NCBI RefSeq assembly: GCF_900155525.1
Contig: NZ_LT706952.1
Span: 416,256-480,255, forward strand
Origin: Mailhella massiliensis
GTDB taxonomy: Bacteria > Desulfobacterota > Desulfovibrionia > Desulfovibrionales > Desulfovibrionaceae
Length of the DNA stretch: 64,000 nucleotides
Reading direction: 5' to 3'
Part shown: piece by piece, positions 57,732 through 64,000 of the stretch
Layout of the letters: each line of letters starts with the position of its first letter
Position numbering within the stretch: the stretch's first letter is position 1
Position numbers and translations under genes: made by a program
Notes under the pieces: generated by a model
Database searches by the model: none
Told to the model about the DNA's origin: nothing
What the model saw: only the letters and a program-made list of their open reading frames with translations

Positions 57732-59267
57732 ATGGCACGCACGCTTTTCGTCACCGCCCTCGCGGCGAAGTCCGGCAAGGCTGAAGCCGTCGCCGGGCTG
57801 ATGGATCTTATCAAAGGTTCCGCCAAGGCCCCTGTTCTGTTCCGCCCCGTTCCCTGCCTCGCCACCGCGCTTGAACACATCAACGGCGGCAAGGGCAACG
57901 CCCTCATCGACGACATTCTCGCCGCATGGAAAAAGGCTTCCGCCGATGCCGACTTCGTGCTCTGCGAAGGTACGGACTTTGCCGGCAACAGCCCCGCGCT
58001 GGAAGCTTCCCTGAACGCCTGCGTGGCCGCCAACATGGGCGCTCCCGTGGTGCTTGCCCTCTCCGGCGAAGGCGCCTCCGTCGCTGAAGTGACGGCCACC
58101 ATCCTCGCCTTCCAGTGCGGCATGAAGGAAAAGTGCGTGGATGTGCTCGGCGTGTTCCTTTCCGGCATGAGCGAAGAAGACGAAAAGGCCGTTGCCGCCG
58201 CCTTCTCCTTCCCCGTGAGCAGCAAGGCCGCCGCCTTTGCCTCCATTCTCGACAAGTGCGAAGGCCACATCACTCCCCGCCTGTTTGAATTCGGTCTCAT
58301 CGAAAAGGCGCAGAAGCACCTCATGCGCATCGTGCTGCCCGAAGGCGAGGAAGACAGACTCATCAACGCCGCCGCCATCCTCATCGAACGCAAGGTGGCT
58401 TCCATCATTCTTCTGGGCAACCCCGAAAAGATTCATGCCCGCGCTGCGGAACTCGGCGTGAGCGTGGAAGGCGCGGAAATCATCGATCCGGTGAACTCCC
58501 CCGACTTCGAAGACTTTGCGGAAACCTATGCACAGCTCCGCGCCAAGAAGGGCGTGACCATCGAGCAGGCCCGCGAAAAGATGGCCGACAACACTTACTA
58601 CGGCACCATGATGATCTACAAGGAAAAGGCCGACGGCATGGTTTCCGGCGCGGTGAACACCACCGCCCACACCGTGCGCCCCGCCCTTGAATTCATCAAG
58701 ACCAAGCCCACGGCCTCCATCGTGTCCAGCGCCTTCTTCGTCTGCCTCAAGGACCGCGTGAACACCTACGGCGACTGCGCCATCAACCTCGATCCCGATC
58801 CCGAACAGCTCGCCACCATCGCCGTGACCACCGCGGAAACCGCCGCCGCCTTCGGCCTGGAACCCCGTGTGGCCATGCTCTCCTACTCCACCGGCAATTC
58901 CGGCAAGGGTCCCACCGTGGACAAGGTGAAGGAAGCCACCCGCCTCGCCAGGGAAAAGGCTCCTGAAATGCTCATCACCGGTCCCATCCAGTACGACGCC
59001 GCCGTGGATGCCGCCACCGCCAAAACCAAGCTTCCCGGCGATCCCGTGGCCGGACGCGCCAGCGTCTTCATCGTGCCCGACATCAACACCGGCAACAACC
59101 TTTACAAAGCCGTGCAGCGCTCGGCCAACGCCGTGGCCATCGGCCCCGTGCTTCAGGGCCTGCGCAAGCCCGTCAACGACCTTTCGCGCGGTTGCTCCGT
59201 TCCCGACATCGTGAACACCGTCGCCATCACCGCAATCCAGGCTCAGGCCGAAAAGGGGCTCAACTAA
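57732..59267 (+). CDS. pta: Phosphate acetyltransferase, short form
   Basis: Converts acetyl-CoA and phosphate to acetyl phosphate. The C-terminal catalytic domain (about residue 178-511) is well conserved: LPEGEEDRLINAA, KADGMVSGAVNTTAHTVRP, MLSYSTGNSGKGP, GPIQYDAAVD and DINTGNNLYKAVQR. The N-terminal about 175 residues are a reduced P-loop/BioD-like domain (TALAAKSGKAEAV, where the usual Ser/Thr after the Lys of the nucleotide loop is Ala), and the DRTGG domain that normally follows is missing; E. coli Pta has about 714 residues. AAGGAG precedes ATG 57732. It overlaps ackA by one base. Confidence 0.93.
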   Translation: MARTLFVTALAAKSGKAEAVAGLMDLIKGSAKAPVLFRPVPCLATALEHINGGKGNALIDDILAAWKKASADADFVLCEGTDFAGNSPALEASLNACVAANMGAPVVLALSGEGASVAEVTATILAFQCGMKEKCVDVLGVFLSGMSEEDEKAVAAAFSFPVSSKAAAFASILDKCEGHITPRLFEFGLIEKAQKHLMRIVLPEGEEDRLINAAAILIERKVASIILLGNPEKIHARAAELGVSVEGAEIIDPVNSPDFEDFAETYAQLRAKKGVTIEQAREKMADNTYYGTMMIYKEKADGMVSGAVNTTAHTVRPALEFIKTKPTASIVSSAFFVCLKDRVNTYGDCAINLDPDPEQLATIAVTTAETAAAFGLEPRVAMLSYSTGNSGKGPTVDKVKEATRLAREKAPEMLITGPIQYDAAVDAATAKTKLPGDPVAGRASVFIVPDINTGNNLYKAVQRSANAVAIGPVLQGLRKPVNDLSRGCSVPDIVNTVAITAIQAQAEKGLN

Positions 59268-60487
59268 TGGTCAAGAAAATTCTCGTCATCAACGGCGGCA
59301 GCTCTTCCTTCAAGTACCAGGTTCTGGAAAAGGAAACCGAACGCCGCCTCTGCCAGGGCCTTGTGGAACGCATCGGCTCCGCCGACAGCATGCTCACCCA
59401 CAAGCGCTTCCATGAAAACGGCGAGACGGAAAAGTTCGAATATCCCGGCAACTACGACACCCATGCCGCCGGTATGGCCAAGGTGGCGGAAGTGCTCATG
59501 AAACGCGAACTCGGCGGCGTCATCGACGACCCGAAGGAAATCGTGGTCATCGGCCATCGCGTGCTCATGGGCGGCCCCGACTATCAGGAAGCCCTGGTCA
59601 CCGAAGAAGTGAAGCAGGTCATCCGCGACTACATCCCCCTCGGCCCGCTGCACAACCCGGCCAACCTCACCGGCATTGAAGCCATGGAAAAGCTGTTCCC
59701 CGGCGTGCCCAACGTGGCCGTGTTCGACACCGGCTTCCATGCCACCATGCCCGATTACGCCTACACCTACGCCCTGCCCAAGGAACTTGCCGCCAAGTAC
59801 CGCATCCGCCGCTACGGCTTCCACGGTACGTCCCACCGCTATGTGTCCAAGGCCGGCGCCGCCCTGCTCGGCAAGAAGCCTTCCGAGGTGAATGTCATCG
59901 TCTGCCATCTCGGCAACGGCAGTTCCGTTTCCGCCGTGCGTGCGGGCAAGTGCGTGGATACCAGCATGGGCCTCACCCCGCTGCAGGGTCTCGTCATGGG
60001 TACCCGCTGCGGTGACATCGACCCCGCCATCGTGCCCTTCCTCATGAAGAACGAAGGCCTGAGCTGCGATGAAATCGACACCCTCATGAACAAGAAGTCC
60101 GGCTTCCTCGGCATGTGCGGCAAGAGCGACAGCCGCGACATCGAAGCCGGCGTGGCTGCGGGCGATGCCGACTGCATCCTCACCTTCAACACGCAGTGCT
60201 ACTCCGTGAAGAAGTACATCGGCGCCTACATGGCCGCCCTCGGTCATGTGGACCTCATCGCCTTTGCCGGCGGCATCGGCGAAAACGCCGCTCCCGTGCG
60301 TGCCAAGATTCTGGAAAACCTCGAAGAATTCGGCATCGAACTCGATGCGGAAGTGAACAAGATCCGCAGCGGCGAACCCCACTTCATCAGCAAGGAAGGT
60401 TCCCGCGTGAAGGTGGCCGTCATTCCCACCGATGAAGAGCTGGAAATCTCCCGCATCGCCGTGAACATCGTGGAAGGCAACGCGTAA
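59267..60487 (+). CDS. ackA: Acetate kinase
   Basis: Makes ATP and acetate from acetyl phosphate. The 406-residue ASKHA-fold kinase has VINGGSSSFKYQV near the N-terminus, GHRVLMGG, FDTGFHATMP, YGFHGTSHRYV, CHLGNGSSVSAVRAGKCVDTSMGLTPLQG and FAGGIGENA. Normal length. The ATG overlaps the pta stop (TAATG), so the pair is translationally coupled and produces acetate with substrate-level ATP, as expected for a lactate- or pyruvate-using anaerobe. A terminator follows. Confidence 0.97.
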   Translation: MVKKILVINGGSSSFKYQVLEKETERRLCQGLVERIGSADSMLTHKRFHENGETEKFEYPGNYDTHAAGMAKVAEVLMKRELGGVIDDPKEIVVIGHRVLMGGPDYQEALVTEEVKQVIRDYIPLGPLHNPANLTGIEAMEKLFPGVPNVAVFDTGFHATMPDYAYTYALPKELAAKYRIRRYGFHGTSHRYVSKAGAALLGKKPSEVNVIVCHLGNGSSVSAVRAGKCVDTSMGLTPLQGLVMGTRCGDIDPAIVPFLMKNEGLSCDEIDTLMNKKSGFLGMCGKSDSRDIEAGVAAGDADCILTFNTQCYSVKKYIGAYMAALGHVDLIAFAGGIGENAAPVRAKILENLEEFGIELDAEVNKIRSGEPHFISKEGSRVKVAVIPTDEELEISRIAVNIVEGNA

Positions 60488-60512
60488 CACGCGTGCCTGA
60501 TACAGGCATCAC

Positions 60513-60550
60513 GCCCCGCCGTTTCCTTCAAGGATGCGGCGGGGCTTTTT
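60513..60550 (+). terminator. Terminator after pta-ackA
   Basis: Arms GCCCCGCCG and CGGCGGGGC (60513-60521 and 60537-60545) with a 15-base loop and a TTTTT tail, 26 bases past the ackA stop. A small GCCTG-ATA-CAGGC stem precedes it at 60495-60507. Confidence 0.85.
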
Positions 60551-61064
60551 CGTACCGCAGCCTGCCCGGAGCCTTCCTTTCTCCCTGCACCACTCCGCTC
60601 CGTACCGGTTCCTCTTCTCAAAAAACGCGCTCCGACCTGCCGGGAACGCTCATCGCCCGGCCCGCAGAAGAAACAGCACCACGCCCGAGCCCCACCATAA
60701 AGGAGCAAGCTGACCTTTGGGGCGGGCGTTTCCAGAACAACCGGCTGAGAATGCCTTCTTTTCACCGGACCGTTTCCCATAACAACGTACAGCCTGCCTC
60801 ATGCGTGCCGGCACGGGCATAACAGGCTGCCCCGAAGGAGAAAAGAAACGTCCGCCGCAAGGTAAGCGCCCGCCCCGCGGCGCCGCATCGTTGCAAGAGA
60901 GTCCTTGTCTTACGCGCCTTTTCCGGCGTTTTTTGCCTTCCCTTCATTGCCGTATTCCCGCCGTATCCGCTTTGATGTGAATTAACCCGCATACGTTGCG
61001 CTCCCGTGCAGATTTTTTTATGATTATTTGCAGAGCATCATCCTTCAAGACCTGGAGAAGTCAT
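60551..61064. other. Gap between ackA and dapB
   Basis: 514 bases without a supported gene. It contains a nested inverted repeat at 60790-60829. The dapB promoter should lie near its right end; I could not pick a convincing pair of boxes. Confidence 0.45.
60790..60829. repeat. Nested inverted repeat in the ackA-dapB gap
   Basis: Outer arms CAGCCTG/CAGGCTG (60790-60796, 60823-60829) surround a perfect 12-base palindrome CGTGCCGGCACG (60804-60815). No T-run follows. Confidence 0.5.
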
Positions 61065-61856
61065 ATGGCACTTTCCATCATTGTCATGGGTGCGGCGGGC
61101 CGCATGGGTTCCACCATCGCGCGCCTCGTGTCGGAGGCGGACGATCTTACCCTGGCCGCCGTGCTGGAACGCCCCGAAGCCGAAGACAGGCTTCAAGGCT
61201 TCAAGGCTTCCGGCACGCCGGTTTCCGGCGATATCTCCACGGTACTGCCCGCTTGTCCCGGGGCCGTCGTCATCGACTTCACCTCCCCCGAATCCAGCAT
61301 GGTCACGGCCCGCGCCTGCGCAGCGCACGGCAACCCCGTCATCATCGGCACCACGGGCTTTTCCGATGAACAGCTCGCCGAACTGGATGCGCTGGCGGAA
61401 AAGAGCCTCCTCTTCCGTTCCGCCAACATGAGCGTGGGCATCAACGTCATCATGGACATCCTGCCCCGCCTCACCGAACTGCTCGGCGAAGCCTACGACG
61501 TGGAAATGATGGAAATCCACCACAACAAGAAAAAGGACGCGCCGAGCGGTACCGCCCTGCTTCTGGCCGACCCGCTGCTCAAGGCAAAGGGGCTGACCCG
61601 TGCGGACATCAACACCAACCGCTTCGACGTGCGCGAACCGCGCAAACATGCGGAAATAGGCATACAGTCTCTGCGCGGCGGCGATGTTGTGGGCGTGCAC
61701 ACCGTGTACTACATGGGCCCGGGAGAACGCATCGAAATCACCCATCAGGCCCATTCCCGGGAGAACTTCGCCAACGGTGCCCTGCGCGCGGCCCGCTGGA
61801 TCGTTTCCCAGAAGCCCGGCCGCCTGTACACCATGCAGGACGTTCTGCACAACTAG
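61065..61856 (+). CDS. dapB: 4-hydroxy-tetrahydrodipicolinate reductase
   Basis: Second dedicated step of lysine/diaminopimelate synthesis. The 263-residue protein has the nucleotide loop VMGAAGRMG, VIDFTSPES, GTTGFSDEQL, the active-site block EMMEIHHNKKKDAPSGTA, and the C-terminal GERIEITHQAHSRENFANGALRAARW. Normal length. ATG 61065 has GGAGAAG; the upstream frame has no similarity. nadE follows after 29 bases, so they are probably cotranscribed. Confidence 0.96.
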   Translation: MALSIIVMGAAGRMGSTIARLVSEADDLTLAAVLERPEAEDRLQGFKASGTPVSGDISTVLPACPGAVVIDFTSPESSMVTARACAAHGNPVIIGTTGFSDEQLAELDALAEKSLLFRSANMSVGINVIMDILPRLTELLGEAYDVEMMEIHHNKKKDAPSGTALLLADPLLKAKGLTRADINTNRFDVREPRKHAEIGIQSLRGGDVVGVHTVYYMGPGERIEITHQAHSRENFANGALRAARWIVSQKPGRLYTMQDVLHN

Positions 61857-61885
61857 CCGTTACGAGCCGCTACCGAGGTTGACCC

Positions 61886-63505
61886 ATGCACATCATTCTT
61901 CTTCAGCACAACCCCATTCCCGGCGACGTTCACGGCAACGCACGCAAACTGGCCGACATGGCCATGAAGGCGGCGGAGCTTTCTCCCGCTCCGGCAGGAA
62001 AGCGCACGCTCTGCATTCCCCCGGCCTATGCCCTGGCGGGCGTTCCGTGGGAATCGCTGAAGCATATCGGCGGCTTCTACCGCCGCTGCCGCGACGCCGC
62101 CCATGAACTGGCCGCCATGCTGGAACACGGGCCGGACATGCTCATTTCCCTCACCGGGGCGGAAGTGCCCCTGTATGTTCTGCTCTCCGAAGGGCGGCTC
62201 ATCGCCCTTTCCCGTCAGGCCAACGGCATCATCCGCATCCCGGACGGACCTTCTCTGTATCTTCCCGAAAGCGAACCCGCCTGGGCGCATCAGGAGGCCC
62301 TCGGTCTTCTGAAGAGTTCCCGCGGAGCCGCTTCCGTGGACGCGGTGCTCTTCACTTCTTCCGAACTTTTCCTGCCGGAAAATCAGGAAAAGAACGAAAT
62401 GCACTGCGCCGCCCTTGCCGGACTCTGGAAGCTGCCCGTACTGGCCGTGCATCAGTGCGGAGCCACGGACAGCCTCATCTACTCCGGCCGCAGCTTCGTG
62501 CTCGACGCTTCGGGCGAAGCCGTGGCCCGCGCCTCCGCCTTTGAGGAAGCGGCCGTCGCCGTGGAGCTGGAATCCCGGGCCGTTTCCGCCTCCGCCCTGC
62601 CCATTCTGGGCGGAGCCGCTCCCGAAACCGTGCAGGAAGCCCCCGAAGGACCGGAAGCCCTGTTCGGCGCCTGCGTGGTCGGCGTGCGCGACTATGTGCA
62701 GAAGTGCGGACTCTCGGGCGTGGTCATCGGCCTTTCCGGCGGCATGGATTCCGCTCTCGTGGCCTGCATCGCCACGGAAGCCCTGGGGCCGGAACGCGTG
62801 CTCGGCGTGCTCATGCCTTCGCGCTGGAGCTCCGACCACAGTGAAAGCGATGCCGAAACGCTGGCGAAGAACCTCGGCATTCAGGCCGTGACGGCCCCCA
62901 TCACGCCCATGATGGACGCCTTCGACTCCGTGCTTTCCCCCATTTTCGCCGGTCTCCCCGCCGTGGAAAACGACCTTACGGCCGACAACGTCCAGCCCCG
63001 CATACGCGGAGCGCTTCTCATGGCCTTTGCCAACCGTCTGGGCCGCGCCGTGCTCGGCACGGGCAACAAGTCGGAAAACGCGGTGGGCTACTGCACCCTG
63101 TACGGCGACACCGTGGGCGCGCTGGAACCCATAGGCGACATCTACAAGACCGACGTGTACAAGGTGGCCCGCTTCTACAACGACATGCGCGGTGCGGAAA
63201 TCATCCCGGCAAACGTGTTCACCAAGGCTCCTTCGGCCGAACTGCACGCCGGTCAGGTGGACGAGGACAATCTCCCGCCCTATGAAGTGCTGGACGCGGT
63301 TCTGCGCGAACTTCTGGAAAACGGCGGCAACCCGGAAACGCTGGTGGTTCCCGGAGTGGCCGACGATGTGGTGCGCAGCGTGGTGCACAAGGTGGCCATG
63401 GCGGAATTCAAGCGCCATCAGAGCGCGCCCACGCTCAAGCTCACCTCCTGCACGCTGGGAGTGGACTGGCACATGCCCGCCGTGGCCCGCGCGCTGAACG
63501 CCTGA
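61886..63505 (+). CDS. nadE: NAD+ synthetase with degenerate glutaminase domain
   Basis: Amidates nicotinic acid adenine dinucleotide to NAD+. The 539-residue protein has the two-domain layout of glutamine-dependent NadE: a nitrilase-like N-terminus (1-235) and a C-terminal synthetase with the P-loop GLSGGMDSALVAC (282-294), LMPSRWSSDHS, GTGNKSENAVGYCTLYGD and TKAPSAEL. In the N-terminal domain the catalytic positions look lost: where FPEL is expected there is IPPAYAL (44-50), and where the ICED cysteine motif is expected there is LPES (126-129). The residual fold-end block HQCGATDSLIYSGRSFVLDASG is kept. It probably uses free ammonia. It follows dapB and ends with a terminator. Confidence 0.92.
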   Translation: MHIILLQHNPIPGDVHGNARKLADMAMKAAELSPAPAGKRTLCIPPAYALAGVPWESLKHIGGFYRRCRDAAHELAAMLEHGPDMLISLTGAEVPLYVLLSEGRLIALSRQANGIIRIPDGPSLYLPESEPAWAHQEALGLLKSSRGAASVDAVLFTSSELFLPENQEKNEMHCAALAGLWKLPVLAVHQCGATDSLIYSGRSFVLDASGEAVARASAFEEAAVAVELESRAVSASALPILGGAAPETVQEAPEGPEALFGACVVGVRDYVQKCGLSGVVIGLSGGMDSALVACIATEALGPERVLGVLMPSRWSSDHSESDAETLAKNLGIQAVTAPITPMMDAFDSVLSPIFAGLPAVENDLTADNVQPRIRGALLMAFANRLGRAVLGTGNKSENAVGYCTLYGDTVGALEPIGDIYKTDVYKVARFYNDMRGAEIIPANVFTKAPSAELHAGQVDEDNLPPYEVLDAVLRELLENGGNPETLVVPGVADDVVRSVVHKVAMAEFKRHQSAPTLKLTSCTLGVDWHMPAVARALNA

Positions 63506-63540
63506 AATACGTTCTGAAGGCGGACAAGCTTTTTCTTCAC

Positions 63541-63570
63541 AAGGGTTCCCTGAACGGGAACCCTTTTTTT
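63541..63570 (+). terminator. Terminator after nadE
   Basis: AAGGGTTCCC and GGGAACCCTT (63541-63550, 63556-63565) with a TGAAC loop and a T-run. Confidence 0.9.
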
Positions 63571-63595
63571 ACGCGCCTTTCCCGTCACTTTGTGC

Positions 63596-63624
63596 GTGAC
63601 AGAACACGCCTCTGCCGATAGAAT
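63596..63624 (+). promoter_or_regulatory. Promoter of the acyl-CoA synthetase gene
   Basis: GTGACA (63596-63601), exactly 17 bases, TAGAAT (63619-63624). Both boxes are one base from the consensus, and the pair lies 122 bases before the start at 63747, just after the nadE terminator. Confidence 0.6.
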
Positions 63625-63746
63625 GACTCCCGTTTGGAGTACTTGTTTCCACGCGCTCACCGCCCTGCGGCGCGCGTCGCGGCCTTACGGGCATCCCCCC
63701 AGACAGGAGCCCGGTACATACCTCTATAAAAACACGGACACGTTTC

Positions 63747-64000
63747 ATGGCTGATCCTATCCCCGCATGGCTGCCCCATCTCCCCGAGGGCGCCGACGCC
63801 CACATCGACATCACTCCCCGTTCCCTCCAGTCCTATCTCGACGATGCCGCCGCCAACTTCGGCGACCGCAAGGCCGTCATCTTCCAGAATCTCACCCTTT
63901 CCTACAAAGAACTGAAGGACAAGGCCGAAACCTTCGCCGCCGCCCTGCGCGGGCACGGACTCAACAGCGGCGACCGTGTGGCCATCATGCTGCCCAACCT
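63747..64000 (+). CDS. AMP-dependent acyl-CoA synthetase (FadD-like), N-terminal fragment
   Basis: Only the first 84 residues are inside the window. They begin MADPIPAWLPHLPEGADAHI and continue with SLQSYLDDAAANFGDRKAVIF, LTLSYKELKDKAETFAAAL and LNSGDRVAIMLPN, the standard N-terminus of long-chain fatty-acyl-CoA ligases of the ANL superfamily. The AMP-binding motifs lie beyond the end, so chain-length specificity cannot be judged. The ribosome site is weak. It has its own promoter. Confidence 0.85.
   Translation, partial: MADPIPAWLPHLPEGADAHIDITPRSLQSYLDDAAANFGDRKAVIFQNLTLSYKELKDKAETFAAALRGHGLNSGDRVAIMLPN

Overview
The window is a high-GC bacterial chromosome segment that looks like a member of the Desulfovibrionaceae (Desulfobacterota, former Deltaproteobacteria; gut relatives such as Bilophila or Mailhella are plausible). 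The pointers are two ATP synthase b-type subunits (b' and b) in an atp operon that lacks a and c, the block rpsU-yqeY-mutS2-dnaG-rpoD, the merR-rpe-tkt-pgk carbon cluster, and a DUF3467 gene. The lineage is an inference from gene content; no 16S gene is present.

Layout. 1-321: tail of a HI0933-type flavoprotein. 833-6487 (+): a four-gene envelope-sugar operon (UDP-glucose dehydrogenase, UDP-glucuronate 4-epimerase, DPM1/ArnC-like glycosyltransferase, and a large protein fusing two LAB_N membrane domains to an ArnT-like transferase). Together they read as a route UDP-Glc -> UDP-GlcA -> UDP-GalA -> polyprenyl-P-sugar -> lipid A or core. 6530-7165: an AT-rich islet with one lipoprotein gene. 7567-11835 (-): merR-rpe-tkt-pgk, with tkt broken by a one-base frameshift. 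12086-17393 (-): ABC-F ATPase, TrmI tRNA methyltransferase, a hypothetical gene, and a DEAD-box helicase. 17394-18414: about 1 kb without a gene but with strong hairpins. 18415-23174 (-): ileS-lspA-PLDc_N-like-cpoB.

23455-30158: metallo-hydrolase (+), then on the minus strand a FtsX-type ABC exporter with a small periplasmic protein, alkaline phosphatase preceded by a Pho-box-like repeat, DUF3467, and an OmpH/Skp-like chaperone. 30891-36680 (-): ATP synthase F1 plus b/b'. 36700-38030: mobile-element debris, including a frameshifted IS200-type transposase whose ribosome binding site lies in a long hairpin. 38143-42108 (-): rodA, proC, ndk, ctpA.

42463-54038 (+): a HisD-like fragment coupled to an EF-G paralogue, rsmA, HU, a 60-residue membrane protein, rpsU, yqeY, mutS2, dnaG and rpoD. 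54373-57151 (+): mnmG and a tandemly duplicated tRNA cassette (Val-Asp-Asp, twice), each copy with its own promoter and terminator. 57732-64000 (+): pta-ackA (acetate/ATP), dapB, a NAD synthetase whose glutaminase domain appears to have lost its catalytic residues, and the start of an acyl-CoA synthetase.

Most of the window is core metabolism and information processing. The parts that deserve a second look are the putative galacturonate/lipid A locus with the LAB_N-LAB_N-ArnT fusion, the degenerate NadE and Pta N-terminal domains, the two frameshifts, the hairpin-rich 1-kb gap, and the duplicated tRNA array.
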